A DNA stretch of 64,000 bases, taken from contig NC_011365.1 in assembly GCF_000021325.1 (NCBI RefSeq), positions 1 through 64,000 on the forward strand, in the 5' to 3' direction. Both the position numbers and the translations under genes were made by a program. Position 1 is the first letter of the stretch. Each line of letters starts with the position of its first letter. Shown one piece after another: positions 1-12,718 of the stretch. The notes under the pieces were generated by a model. The model did no database searches. It was not told where the DNA came from and saw only the letters and a list, made by a program, of their open reading frames with translations. This DNA comes from Gluconacetobacter diazotrophicus PA1 5 (GTDB taxonomy: Bacteria > Pseudomonadota > Alphaproteobacteria > Acetobacterales > Acetobacteraceae).

Positions 1-4
1 GGAC

Positions 5-1438
5 ATGACGGGCGAGTTAAGTGGATTTGATGCCGTCGCGGAAGCCCGATCGGCCCGGAATGTCCTGGATATCCATTGGTCCCGGATCTGTTCGCGCCTG
101 CAGGCCGAGGTTGGCGAGGTCGAATACCGTACCTGGCTGAAGCAGATCAGCATCGGCCCCGTGGACGGGGACGAGATCACCCTGAACCTGCCGACCCGCT
201 TCCTGCGCGACTGGGTGCGCACCCAGTATGGCGACCGGCTGAGCGCCCTGTGGAATGCCGAGCTTCCGGCGATCCGCCGCGTGGAACTGCAGGTCGGCCG
301 TCCGGAAGGCGCGGCCGACGGTGCCGCCCCCGCGCCCGCCGACCCGCCGGTGGCCGCGACGCCGGCCACCGCCGCGATCGTGGGCGACGAGCGGGTGCCG
401 GAAAACCGCAACGACCTCGCGGCGCCGCTCGACCCGCGCTTCACCTTCGATACGTTCGTGGTCGGCAAGCCGAACGAATTCGCCTATGCCTGCGCCCGCC
501 GGGTGGCCGAACGGCCGTCCAGCCCCGGGTTCAACCCGCTGTTCCTGTATGGCGGCGTCGGGCTGGGCAAGACCCACCTGATGCATGCCATCGGGTCGGA
601 GCTGGTGCGGGGCGGGGCGGTCTCGGTCGCCTACATGTCCGCCGAGAAATTCATGTACCGCTTCATTGCCGCCATCCGGTCGCAATCGACGATGGAGTTC
701 AAGGAGCAGTTGCGGTCGGTCGACGTGCTGATGATCGACGACCTGCAGTTCCTGATCGGCAAGGACAACACACAGGAAGAATTCTTCCATACCTTCAACG
801 CGCTGGTCGATGCCGGGCGGCAGATCGTGGTGTCGGCCGACAAGTCGCCGTCCGACCTGTCGGGGCTGGAGGACCGGCTGCGCACCCGTCTGGGCTGCGG
901 CATGGTGGCGGACATCCATGCCACGACGTTCGAACTGCGGATCTCGATCCTGGAATCCAAGGCGGCGGCCTCGGGCGTCGCGGTGCCGGCCAAGGTGCTG
1001 GAATTCCTGGCGCACAAGATCACCTCGAACGTGCGCGAACTGGAAGGCGCGCTGAACCGGCTGATCGCCCATGCCAACCTGTTCGGCCGGCCGGTGACGC
1101 TGGAAGCGACGCAGGATGTGCTGCACGACATCCTCAAGGCCCATGACCGGCGGGTGACGATCGAGGAAATCCAGCGCAAGGTGTCCGAACACTGGAACAT
1201 CCGCCTGACGGACATGTCCTCGGCCCGGCGTGCCCGCGCCGTGGCGCGCCCCCGGCAGGTGGCGATGTACCTGGCCAAGCAGTTGACCAGCCGCTCGCTG
1301 CCGGAAATCGGGCGCAAGTTCGGCAATCGCGACCATACGACCGTCATGCACGCCGTCGCCCGCGTGACCGAACTGATGGAACGCGACACCGCGTTCGCCG
1401 AGGACGTGGAACTGCTTCGCCGCATGCTGGAAAGCTGA
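5..1438 (+). CDS. dnaA: Chromosomal replication initiator DnaA
   Basis: DnaA is the AAA+ ATPase that binds DnaA boxes and opens the replication origin. The 477-residue product has the full domain plan: an N-terminal helicase-loading domain (about 20-95), an Ala/Pro-rich linker (100-135), an AAA+ core with Walker A GGVGLGKT at 183-190 and Walker B VLMIDD at 241-246, and a C-terminal DNA-binding domain with the signature DHTTVMHA near 443-450. The ATG at base 5 gives a normal N-terminus, but only four bases lie upstream and the frame is open there, so a start outside the window cannot be excluded. dnaN follows after about 170 bp, the usual dnaA-dnaN-recF-gyrB order. Confidence 0.97.
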   Translation: MTGELSGFDAVAEARSARNVLDIHWSRICSRLQAEVGEVEYRTWLKQISIGPVDGDEITLNLPTRFLRDWVRTQYGDRLSALWNAELPAIRRVELQVGRPEGAADGAAPAPADPPVAATPATAAIVGDERVPENRNDLAAPLDPRFTFDTFVVGKPNEFAYACARRVAERPSSPGFNPLFLYGGVGLGKTHLMHAIGSELVRGGAVSVAYMSAEKFMYRFIAAIRSQSTMEFKEQLRSVDVLMIDDLQFLIGKDNTQEEFFHTFNALVDAGRQIVVSADKSPSDLSGLEDRLRTRLGCGMVADIHATTFELRISILESKAAASGVAVPAKVLEFLAHKITSNVRELEGALNRLIAHANLFGRPVTLEATQDVLHDILKAHDRRVTIEEIQRKVSEHWNIRLTDMSSARRARAVARPRQVAMYLAKQLTSRSLPEIGRKFGNRDHTTVMHAVARVTELMERDTAFAEDVELLRRMLES

Positions 1439-1612
1439 CGGGAAGCCGCCTCTTTCGGGGGCCTTTCCGCGGTTGCCGGGGGCTGCTACTGTCAGGGCAT
1501 CAACCCTGATACGCGACTGCCGGACAACGATCCGGGTGATCCGTTGCCGGAACCCATTCCCCCGTCAGGCCGGCCGCAGCGGGTTGGCCTCGGGCAAGGA
1601 GAGTCTCTACCC

Positions 1613-2737
1613 ATGAAGCTGAAGGCTGACCGCGCGACATTGCTGAAGGCGCTGGCCCACATCCAGAGCGTCGCCGAGAAGCGGAATACCATTCCGATCC
1701 TGGCCAATGTCCTGATCAATGTCGCGGATGGACGGCTGACGCTGACCGCCACCGACATGGAAATCGCGGTGGTCGAGGAAATCGGGGCCGAGACCAGCCG
1801 CAACGGCGCGGTGACCGCCCCGGCCGCCGTGCTGTACGAGATCGCGCGCAAGCTGCCCGACGGGGTCGCGATCGAACTGGACCATACCGGCGGCGACGCG
1901 CCGCTGGCATTGCGGGCCGGCCGCTACGCCACCAGCCTGAACGTGCTGGATGTCGATGACTTCCCTTCGATGATGGCCGGGACGCTGCCGTACCATTTCA
2001 CGATGCCGGCCGCGGTGCTGCGCGGGCTGATCGACCGGACGCGCTTCGCCATCTCGACCGAGGAGACGCGCTATTACCTGAACGGCATCTACCTGCATGT
2101 CGCGGCAGGTGATGAAGGCAGCATGCTGCGCGCGGTGGCCACCGACGGGCACCGCCTGGCCCGTGTCGAGACCGAGGTCCCGCCGGGCGCCGAGGAGATG
2201 CCCGGTGTCATCGTGCCCCGCAAGACAGTCGCGGAACTGCGCAAGCTGCTGGACGAGGGGACCGAGGACGTGGCGGTGGGCCTGTCCGATACCCGCATCC
2301 AGTTCACGGTCGGCACCGTGACCCTGACCTCGAAGCTGATCGACGGGACGTTCCCGGAATATGATCGCGTCATCCCGCGCGGAAACGACAAGATCCTGCG
2401 CGTCGGCAAGCGTGATTTTTCCGATGCGGTCGCGCGTGTCGCCGCGATCAGCCAGGAGCGGTCGCGCCCCGTCAAGCTGTCGATCGGCCACAACCTGCTG
2501 ACCCTGTCGGCGGTCAGCCCCGACCAGGGCACCGCGAAGGAAGAACTGGACGACAATTACGTCACCTACGATTCCACGCCGCTGGAAATCGGCTTCCAGG
2601 CCCGCTACCTGAACGACATCACGGACCAGATCGACAAGGATGTCGAATTCGCGTTTTCGGACAGTTCCGCGCCGACGATCGTCCGTGACGTGGCCAGCCC
2701 TTCGGCGTTGTACGTCCTGATGCCGATGCGGGTCTGA
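1613..2737 (+). CDS. dnaN: DNA polymerase III subunit beta (sliding clamp)
   Basis: This is the ring-shaped processivity clamp of DNA polymerase III, 374 residues, the normal length. It starts MKLKADRATLLKAL and shows the repeated clamp fold with the typical central ATDGHRLA segment and a C-terminal YVLMPMRV that matches the family end (VMPMR.). A longer frame opens at 1544, but the ATG at 1613 was chosen because it has a purine-rich AAGGAGAG site just upstream (about 1597-1604) and gives the conserved N-terminus. It lies between dnaA and recF on the same strand. Confidence 0.97.
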   Translation: MKLKADRATLLKALAHIQSVAEKRNTIPILANVLINVADGRLTLTATDMEIAVVEEIGAETSRNGAVTAPAAVLYEIARKLPDGVAIELDHTGGDAPLALRAGRYATSLNVLDVDDFPSMMAGTLPYHFTMPAAVLRGLIDRTRFAISTEETRYYLNGIYLHVAAGDEGSMLRAVATDGHRLARVETEVPPGAEEMPGVIVPRKTVAELRKLLDEGTEDVAVGLSDTRIQFTVGTVTLTSKLIDGTFPEYDRVIPRGNDKILRVGKRDFSDAVARVAAISQERSRPVKLSIGHNLLTLSAVSPDQGTAKEELDDNYVTYDSTPLEIGFQARYLNDITDQIDKDVEFAFSDSSAPTIVRDVASPSALYVLMPMRV

Positions 2738-2775
2738 CCAGGACCCGACCCGCTGCGTCTTCGATCCGCTGCATC

Positions 2776-6440
<3,665 letters not shown>

Positions 6441-6493
6441 GCGATCCCGGCGGCGCCATGACACCCCCGATATCTGAGCAGAGGAGGGCACCG

Positions 6494-7306
6494 ATGCCCC
6501 TGTCGATGCGCAGGCTTGCTGATCTGTCCCGGAAACTTGTCGTTGGCTTGGCCGCTGGGAGCTTGGCCGTCGGGGTGGCGCCTCGGGCCATGGCGACCGA
6601 AACGCCGCCGCAGATCGACCATACCTATGGCGTCTATGCCGACGGTCTGCGGGCGCTGACCATCACCGCGCGCTATGCCATCACGCCGGACGGGTATGCC
6701 ATCCGTTCGACCATGCGCAGCGCCGGCATCCTGGGCTGGGTGGTCCGCATGAACCTGACGTCACAGGCGACGGGGCATTTCGTCCCTGACGGCGTGAATC
6801 CGGTCAGCTTCGACAGTGCGGGCTATTCGCGGGGCGCGGACCGGCATGTGGTGCTGGATTACAATGACGGACGCGCGCATATCGCGCTCGAGACCCCGCC
6901 CGAGCCCAGCCGCGAGCCCATACCGGCCGAATCGCTGGCCCCGGCGAAGGATACGCTCAGCGCCCTGATCCAGATGCAGCGGACGGTCCGGGCGCACCAT
7001 AGCTGCGACGGCTCCGCCATCGTCTTCGACGGCGCCCGCCTGCTGCGGGTGCAGGCCTGGACGGTGGGCCAGCAGGATATGCCCGACGATTCCCGCCAGC
7101 CCTATCACGGGTCGGCGCTGCGCTGCGACTTCACCGACGTGCAGATCGCCGGTTTCCGGCAGTCCGACGGCCCCGGATCGGCGGCCCGCAAGACGATCCA
7201 GGGCAAGGTCTGGTTTCAGGATGTGCCCGGCGACGGGCTGACGATCGTGCGCGTCCTGTTCGACCATCCGAAGTTCGGACGGCTGGCCATCGTCATGCAG
7301 GGATAA
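6494..7306 (+). CDS. Exported DUF3108-type protein
   Basis: This 270-residue protein has an N-terminal export signal (MRRLADLSRKLVVGLAAGSLAVG followed by an Ala-rich cleavage region, APRAMATE). The rest resembles the DUF3108 family of periplasmic proteins of unknown function: an early YGVYADGLRALTITARY strand pattern and a late KVWFQDVPGDGLTIVRV segment. The ATG at 6494 was preferred over one at 6458 because GAGGAGGG lies five bases upstream. It sits 53 bp after gyrB and may be co-transcribed. It ends 14 bp inside the 3' end of the converging gph gene. No catalytic motif was recognised. Confidence 0.75.
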   Translation: MPLSMRRLADLSRKLVVGLAAGSLAVGVAPRAMATETPPQIDHTYGVYADGLRALTITARYAITPDGYAIRSTMRSAGILGWVVRMNLTSQATGHFVPDGVNPVSFDSAGYSRGADRHVVLDYNDGRAHIALETPPEPSREPIPAESLAPAKDTLSALIQMQRTVRAHHSCDGSAIVFDGARLLRVQAWTVGQQDMPDDSRQPYHGSALRCDFTDVQIAGFRQSDGPGSAARKTIQGKVWFQDVPGDGLTIVRVLFDHPKFGRLAIVMQG

Positions 7307-7973
7307 GCTGGCCGGCGATGTGGGGGATTTCGGTCATCGAATCGGCGCCGATCGTGGCGCCGGCTTCCATGTCCGGACGGCCGTAGCCCCACCGGGCGAA
7401 GACCGAGCGCACGTGGGCGCCCTTGGCCGCGAAGATGTCGTTGTGATGGTCGCCCACCATGATCGCGCGGTCGGCATGGCCATGGGCCAGCCCGATCGTG
7501 CCCAGCAGGTGGGCGGGGTCCGGCTTGCGGACCGGGAAGGAATCGCCGCCGCCGATGGCGTCGAACCATTCCGTCAGTCCCAGTTCACTGACGATGCGCC
7601 GCGCCGCCGCCACCGGCTTGTTGGTGCAGATGGCCAGGGTCCAGCCCGCGTCCCGCAGCGTCTTCAGGGCATATTCGGTGCCGGGGAACGGTCGCGACTG
7701 TTCGGTCGCGCGCGGCGTGTAGTCCGCCATGTAGCGGTCCACGGCCTGCTGCACGTCGATTCCCGCCGCAGGCGTGCCGGCGTGGGCCAGAAGGCGGCGC
7801 ACCAGGGCCGCCACGCCGTCCCCCACCATGCCGCGAACCAGGTCGGGCGAAATCCCGGGCAGGCCATACCCGGTCAGCAGCCGGTCGGCGCTGGCCGCCA
7901 GGTCCGGCAGGCTGTCCAGCAGGGTGCCGTCCATGTCGAACACGGCGATGCGGGGCGTGGGGGTGGCGGGCAT
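7293..7973 (-). CDS. gph: Phosphoglycolate phosphatase, HAD family
   Basis: A 226-residue haloacid dehalogenase-family phosphatase. The nucleophile motif I FDMDGTLLDS lies near residues 12-21, motif II near AICTNKP, and motif III/IV near MVGDHHNDI. The family member Gph removes phosphate from 2-phosphoglycolate formed during DNA repair, though HAD specificity cannot be fixed from sequence alone. The frame is open upstream to 8057, but the ATG at 7973 has AGGAGA directly upstream and gives a normal-length protein. Its 3' end overlaps the DUF3108 gene by 14 bp, and its 5' end is divergent from glmU. Confidence 0.85.
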   Translation of the reverse strand: MPATPTPRIAVFDMDGTLLDSLPDLAASADRLLTGYGLPGISPDLVRGMVGDGVAALVRRLLAHAGTPAAGIDVQQAVDRYMADYTPRATEQSRPFPGTEYALKTLRDAGWTLAICTNKPVAAARRIVSELGLTEWFDAIGGGDSFPVRKPDPAHLLGTIGLAHGHADRAIMVGDHHNDIFAAKGAHVRSVFARWGYGRPDMEAGATIGADSMTEIPHIAGQLIPA

Positions 7974-8080
7974 GACGTCTCCTGCAAGATGGCGGTCGGC
8001 GGGATGGGCGATGCGATCGATCGCAGTATTTCGTAAACCTAAGTGATGCTCATGCATTGCGCCAAGGTTTGACAGGTCCG

Positions 8081-9490
8081 ATGCCCGCCCGCTACCCGCA
8101 TGCCATGAATGCCACCGTCCCGTCCGCGGCGCCCGCTGACCTGCCCGCCCATCGTCCCGCCACCGCCGTCATCCTGGCGGCCGGGATGGGGACGCGCATG
8201 AAGTCCGATCGTCCGAAGGTGATGCACCCGCTGGCCGGGCAGCCGATGCTGCGCTACCTGCTGGACAATGCCGCCTCGGTCTTCGACCGGATCGTCGTCG
8301 TGGTCGGGCCGGGCATGGAGCAGGTCGCCGCCCTGGCCGCGCCGCACGCCGTCGTGGTGCAGCAGGATAGGCTGGGCACCGCCCATGCGGCGGCTCAGGC
8401 GGCCGACCTGTTCGGGTCCGGCGATGTCGCGGTCCTGTATGGCGACAACCCGCTGATCACGGTGGCCAGCATGCGCCGCATGCTGGCATGCCGGGCGGGC
8501 GAGGGGGGCAATGAGGGGGCTGGCCTGGCCCTGATGGCCATGCGGCCGCGCGATCCCGGACGCTATGGCCGCGTGGTGACGCAGGACGGGCTGGTCCGGC
8601 GCATCGTCGAATGGGCCGACGCGTCGGACGAGGAGCGGGCGATCACCCTGTGCAATGCCGGCGTGCTGTGCGCGGGGGCGGAGGATTTCCGCCGCTGGCT
8701 GGGTGCCGTGCGCAACGATAACGCCCAGGGCGAGTATTATCTGGGCGACGTGGTGGCCATGGCGGTGGCCGAAGGACGGCAGGTCCGTGCCGTCGAAGCA
8801 CCCGAGGACGAGTTGCGCGGCATCAATTCCCGTGCCGAACTGGCCGAGGCCGAAGCCTGCGTGCAGCGCCGGCTGCGCGCCGCGGCGCTGGATGGCGGGG
8901 CGACGCTGGTGGCGCCCGAAACGGTGTTCCTGGCCGCCGACACGGTGCTGGAACCCGACGTTCTGGTCCAGCCCCATGTCGTCTTCGGGCCGGGCGTGAC
9001 GGTGCGGCGGGGGGCGGAAATCCGCGCCTTCAGTCATCTGGAAGGCTGCGTGGTCGGGCCGGGGGCGCTGATCGGCCCCTATGCGCGGCTGCGGCCGGGC
9101 AGCGATGTCGGGGCCGCCGCCCATGTCGGCAATTTCGTCGAACTGAAGGCCACGACCCTGGGGGCGGGGGCGAAGGCCAATCACCTGTCCTATCTGGGCG
9201 ATGCGACGATCGGCCCGGCGACGAATATCGGCGCGGGCACGATTACCTGCAATTATGACGGGGTGTTCAAGCACCGGACGGAAATCGGCGCGGGATGCTT
9301 CGTGGGCTCGAACGCGATCCTGGTCGCCCCCGTGCGGATCGGCGACGGCGCGCTGGTCGCTGCCGGCAGCGTCATCACCCAGGATGTGCCGCCCGACGCC
9401 ATGGCGCTGGGCCGGGCCCGGCAGACGAACAAGGACGGACGCGGGGCCAGCTTGCAGGCGGCGCTGCGCAGGAAGAAGGAACAGGGCTGA
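8081..9490 (+). CDS. glmU: Bifunctional UDP-GlcNAc pyrophosphorylase / glucosamine-1-P acetyltransferase
   Basis: GlmU makes UDP-N-acetylglucosamine, the precursor of peptidoglycan and lipid A. The N-terminal uridyltransferase half shows the nucleotide-binding loop LAAGMGTRMKSDRPKVMHPL, and the C-terminal half is a left-handed beta-helix of hexapeptide repeats ending in the acetyl-CoA region (GAGTITCNYDG, VGSNAILVAPV). With the ATG at 8081 the protein has 469 residues; a TTG at 8057 and an ATG at 8105 are other in-frame candidates, and the ribosome site is weak for all three. The stop overlaps the glmS start as ATGA at 9487-9490, so the two pathway enzymes are translationally coupled. Confidence 0.95.
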   Translation: MPARYPHAMNATVPSAAPADLPAHRPATAVILAAGMGTRMKSDRPKVMHPLAGQPMLRYLLDNAASVFDRIVVVVGPGMEQVAALAAPHAVVVQQDRLGTAHAAAQAADLFGSGDVAVLYGDNPLITVASMRRMLACRAGEGGNEGAGLALMAMRPRDPGRYGRVVTQDGLVRRIVEWADASDEERAITLCNAGVLCAGAEDFRRWLGAVRNDNAQGEYYLGDVVAMAVAEGRQVRAVEAPEDELRGINSRAELAEAEACVQRRLRAAALDGGATLVAPETVFLAADTVLEPDVLVQPHVVFGPGVTVRRGAEIRAFSHLEGCVVGPGALIGPYARLRPGSDVGAAAHVGNFVELKATTLGAGAKANHLSYLGDATIGPATNIGAGTITCNYDGVFKHRTEIGAGCFVGSNAILVAPVRIGDGALVAAGSVITQDVPPDAMALGRARQTNKDGRGASLQAALRRKKEQG

Positions 9491-11313
9491 TGTGCGGCAT
9501 TGTCGGCGTCGTCGGGTGCAAGTGTGCGACCCCGGTCATCTTCGACGCCCTGCGGCGGCTGGAATATCGCGGCTATGATTCCGCCGGGATCGCGACCCTG
9601 GTCGACGGCCGGATCGAACGGCGCCGCGCGGCGGGCAAGCTGGACAACCTGGCGGCGCTGCTGGAGCGCGAGCCGCTGGCCGGCGTGACCGGAATCGGCC
9701 ACACCCGCTGGGCGACCCACGGCGCGCCGACCGAGAACAATGCCCACCCCCACGGCACCGAACGCGTCTCGGTGGTCCATAACGGCATCATCGAGAATTT
9801 CGAGGAATTGCGGCGCGAACTGGAGCAGGCCGGTCACGTCTTCACGACCGAGACCGACAGCGAAACCGTCGCCCAGTTGGTCGATTTCCACCTGGCGCGG
9901 GGCCTGTCGCCGCGCGACGCGGCCTTCGCGGCGCTGCGCCGGCTGGAGGGCGCCTATGCGCTGGCGATGCTGTTCGCGGGTCATGACGGGCTGGTCATCG
10001 GCGCGCGGCACGGCGCGCCTCTGGTCGTGGGCTATGGCGAGCAGGAGATGTTCCTGGGATCGGACAGCCTGGCCCTGGCCCCGCTGACGCGGCGCATCGC
10101 CTACCTGGATGACGGGGATTGGGTGGTCGTGACGCGGGACGGCGCCGAATTCTTCGATGCCTCCGGCGAACGGGTGGAACGCGCCGTGCGCACCACCGCG
10201 CTGATCGCGGGTTCGGTCGGCAAGGACGGCTATCGCCACTACATGGAAAAGGAACTGCACGAACACCCGGTGGTGATCGGCCAGACCCTGCAGCGGCTGA
10301 TCGACCCCGCCACGCGGCGGGTCGTGCTGCCCGACCTGCCGTTCGACTTGGCCAGCGTGCCGCGCGCCGTGGTCACGGCATGCGGGTCGGCCTTCTATGC
10401 CGGCATGATCGGCCGTTACTGGCTGGAAGGCATTGCCCGCCTGCCGGTCGATATCGATGTGGCCAGCGAGATGCGCTATCGCGATCCGCCGCTGACGCCG
10501 GGCGGGCTGGGCCTGCTGATCTCGCAATCCGGCGAGACGGCGGACACGCTGGCCGCCTTGCGCGGCATGCGTGCCCGCCAGCAGCACATCGTGTCGGTCC
10601 TGAATGTCGAGCAGAGCACGATAGCCCGCGAAAGCGACGTCGTGCTGGGTACGGTCGCCGGCCCCGAGATCTCGGTGGCCAGCACCAAGGCGTTCACCGC
10701 GCAATTGTCGGTCCTGGCCTGCCTGGCCATCGCGGCGGGCCGCCTGCGGGGCACGGTGTCGGCCGAGCGCGAGCAGGAGATGGTGGCGGCCCTGCTGGAC
10801 CTGCCCAGCCGGGCGAGCGAGGTGTTCGACCAGGCCCCGGCGATCCGCGAGATGGCGGCGGTCGTGGCGAACGCGCGCGACGTGCTGTATCTGGGGCGCG
10901 GATCGTCCTTCCCCGTCGCGCTGGAAGGCGCGCTGAAGCTGAAGGAAGTGTCCTATATCCACGCCGAGGCCTATGCCGCCGGCGAGATGAAACACGGACC
11001 GATCTCGCTGATCGACCAGACGGTGCCGATCGTGGCCACCGTGCCGTCCGGCCCCCTGTTCGAGAAGACGGTGTCGAACCTGCAGGAAGCCCGCGCCCGT
11101 GGCGGCCGCCTGCTGGTCTTCACCGACACGAAGGGCGCCGAGCGCCTGCGGGGGCTGGCGGAAATCGTGGTCGCGATACCGACGGTCGATGAATTCACGT
11201 CCCCCGTGCTGCAGACCATCCCGGTGCAGATGCTGGCGTACGAGGTTGCGCTGCTGAAGGGCACGGACGTGGACCAGCCCCGCAACCTGGCCAAGTCCGT
11301 CACCGTCGAATAA
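9490..11313 (+). CDS. glmS: Glutamine-fructose-6-phosphate aminotransferase (isomerizing)
   Basis: GlmS makes glucosamine-6-phosphate from fructose-6-phosphate and glutamine, the first committed step to amino sugars. The 607-residue protein begins MCGIVG, so the catalytic Cys is exposed after Met removal (Ntn glutaminase domain, 1-about 220). Two SIS sugar-isomerase domains follow, with SQSGETADT near residue 345 and the C-terminal DQPRNLAKSVTVE that closes the active site. It overlaps the glmU stop by four bases. No glmS ribozyme is expected or seen in this lineage. Confidence 0.97.
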   Translation: MCGIVGVVGCKCATPVIFDALRRLEYRGYDSAGIATLVDGRIERRRAAGKLDNLAALLEREPLAGVTGIGHTRWATHGAPTENNAHPHGTERVSVVHNGIIENFEELRRELEQAGHVFTTETDSETVAQLVDFHLARGLSPRDAAFAALRRLEGAYALAMLFAGHDGLVIGARHGAPLVVGYGEQEMFLGSDSLALAPLTRRIAYLDDGDWVVVTRDGAEFFDASGERVERAVRTTALIAGSVGKDGYRHYMEKELHEHPVVIGQTLQRLIDPATRRVVLPDLPFDLASVPRAVVTACGSAFYAGMIGRYWLEGIARLPVDIDVASEMRYRDPPLTPGGLGLLISQSGETADTLAALRGMRARQQHIVSVLNVEQSTIARESDVVLGTVAGPEISVASTKAFTAQLSVLACLAIAAGRLRGTVSAEREQEMVAALLDLPSRASEVFDQAPAIREMAAVVANARDVLYLGRGSSFPVALEGALKLKEVSYIHAEAYAAGEMKHGPISLIDQTVPIVATVPSGPLFEKTVSNLQEARARGGRLLVFTDTKGAERLRGLAEIVVAIPTVDEFTSPVLQTIPVQMLAYEVALLKGTDVDQPRNLAKSVTVE

Positions 11314-11372
11314 CGCTCTGGAATAGCGGTCCCGGGGGCTTTTCCCGCATCCGCTGTTGTCATCCGCCGCGC

Positions 11373-11457
11373 GAGGAAACATCCTCCGCACGACCCGCGA
11401 GTGAGGACTCGATGGGGATGAGAGCAAGGTCGGCGCGCGACGCGCCGATGAACTTGC
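11373..11457 (+). promoter_or_regulatory. Structured leader in front of the thiamine operon
   Basis: Three hairpins follow one another in the thiO leader. The first is GAGGA/TCCTC at 11373-11377 and 11382-11386. The second is CGAGT/ACTCG at 11398-11402 and 11407-11411. The third is nested: TCGGCGC-GCGAC-GCGCCGA at 11430-11448, enclosed by GCAAG (11424-11428) and CTTGC (11453-11457). The thiO ribosome site (GGGAAGGAG) starts just after. It does not contain the conserved CTGAGA / CTGATCTGG core of a TPP riboswitch. A regulatory role is inference. Confidence 0.35.
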
Positions 11458-11477
11458 CACGGGAAGGAGCGACGACC

Positions 11478-12494
11478 ATGGAACAGGCTGAATCCGGCGC
11501 GCGGTTGCGGGTTCTGGTGCGTGGGGCCGGGGTGGCCGGCCTGACCAGCGCCGTGACGCTGGCCGAGCGGGGGGCGGATGTCACCCTGCTGGAAGTCAGC
11601 GCGGAACTGGGCGCGGGGGCTGCGTCATGGATGGCCGGCGGCATGCTCGCCCCGTGGTGCGAGGCCGAATCCGCCCCGCCCGAGGTCACGCGCGATTCGC
11701 TGGAATCGGTCGATTGGTGGGCGTCGCATGTGCCCGGGGTCGTGCGCAACGGCACCCTGGTCCTGGCCCCGCCGCGTGACGAGGGCGACATCGCGCGGTT
11801 CGGCCGGCGGACCAGCCATTTCGACCTGGTGGACGCCGCCCGCATCGCCGAATTGGAGCCCGACCTGGACGGGCGATTCAACAAGGGCCTGTTCTTCCCC
11901 GCCGAGGGCCATGTCGATCCGCGCCTGGCCCTCGCCGCGCTGCGCGACCGGCTGGTCGCGCTGGGCGGCACGGTGCGGATGAACGCCCCGGCCGGGGACG
12001 TGCCCGCCGACCTTGCCGCCGGCGGGTTCGACCGGGTGGTGGACTGCACCGGCGTCGCGGCGCGACCCCACCTCAAGGGGCTGCGGGCCATGCGGGGGGA
12101 AATGCTGCTGCTGCGCTGCCCCGACGTGACGCTGCATCGTCCCGTGCGCATGCTTCATCCGCGCATTCCGGTTTACATTGTGCCGCGTGCCGACCATCTG
12201 TTCATGGTCGGGGCCACGATGGTGGAAAGCGAAAATGCCGGGGGCATGACCCTTCGCTCGATGGTGGAGCTGCTGACCGCCGCCTACGTGCTGCATCCCG
12301 CGTTCGGCGAGGCGGAGATCGTCGAAACCGGGGTGGGGTTGCGGCCGGCCTATCCCGACAACGTGCCCGCCGTCACCGTCCAGGGCCGGACGGTCTATGT
12401 GAACGGGATGTACCGGCACGGTTTCCTGCTGTCGCCGTCACGGGCGCGGCAGGCCGCGGATATCGTGTTCGGCACGGCCGAGGCCGCCGCCTGA
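11478..12494 (+). CDS. thiO: FAD-dependent glycine oxidase ThiO
   Basis: ThiO oxidises glycine to iminoglycine (dehydroglycine), which ThiG uses to build the thiazole of thiamine. The 338-residue protein belongs to the DAO family, with an N-terminal FAD-binding loop VRGAGVAGLTSAV around residues 13-25 and a C-terminal flavin region GVGLRPAYPDN with NGMYRHGFLLSP. The frame is open from 11412, but the ATG at 11478 is preceded by GGGAAGGAGC at a good distance. Its place directly before thiS-thiG-thiE supports the ThiO call over other amino-acid oxidases. Confidence 0.88.
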   Translation: MEQAESGARLRVLVRGAGVAGLTSAVTLAERGADVTLLEVSAELGAGAASWMAGGMLAPWCEAESAPPEVTRDSLESVDWWASHVPGVVRNGTLVLAPPRDEGDIARFGRRTSHFDLVDAARIAELEPDLDGRFNKGLFFPAEGHVDPRLALAALRDRLVALGGTVRMNAPAGDVPADLAAGGFDRVVDCTGVAARPHLKGLRAMRGEMLLLRCPDVTLHRPVRMLHPRIPVYIVPRADHLFMVGATMVESENAGGMTLRSMVELLTAAYVLHPAFGEAEIVETGVGLRPAYPDNVPAVTVQGRTVYVNGMYRHGFLLSPSRARQAADIVFGTAEAAA

Positions 12495-12516
12495 ACCAAA
12501 GGGTCAAGGAGGGAAG

Positions 12517-12714
12517 ATGAGGATTCTGGTAAACGAGGAGCCGCGCGAGGTCTCCACCGCGACCCTGGCCGCCCTGCTCGACGAACTGGGATATGGCGGC
12601 GCCCGGGTGGCGACGGCGGTCAACGGTGATTTCGTGCCCGTTTCGCGCCGTGCCGCGCTGACGCTGGACGAGGGGGCGCGGGTCGAAATCCTGGCCCCCA
12701 TGCAGGGGGGCTGA
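12517..12714 (+). CDS. thiS: Sulfur carrier protein ThiS
   Basis: A 65-residue ubiquitin-fold protein that carries sulfur as a C-terminal thiocarboxylate for thiazole formation. The C-terminus is Gly-Gly (residues 64-65), essential for adenylation and sulfur loading. It begins [12 protein letters not shown], with AAGGAGGG just upstream. It lies 22 bp after thiO and 4 bp before thiG. No thiF is present in the window, so the activating enzyme must be encoded elsewhere (perhaps MoeB-like). Confidence 0.9.
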   Translation: MRILVNEEPREVSTATLAALLDELGYGGARVATAVNGDFVPVSRRAALTLDEGARVEILAPMQGG

Positions 12715-12718
12715 GCCC

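Noticed and set aside
1-4. oriC next to dnaA
   Set aside because: Only four bases precede dnaA in this window and no DnaA-box cluster was noticed in the dnaA-dnaN gap; nothing can be claimed.
9253-9490. glmS ribozyme in front of glmS
   Set aside because: glmS overlaps the glmU stop directly, leaving no leader for a ribozyme.
11314-11477. TPP riboswitch upstream of thiO
   Set aside because: GATGAGAG and TGAACTTGCC look faintly similar, but the conserved CTGAGA and CTGATCTGG/GCGTAGGGA elements are missing, so I report only a structured leader.
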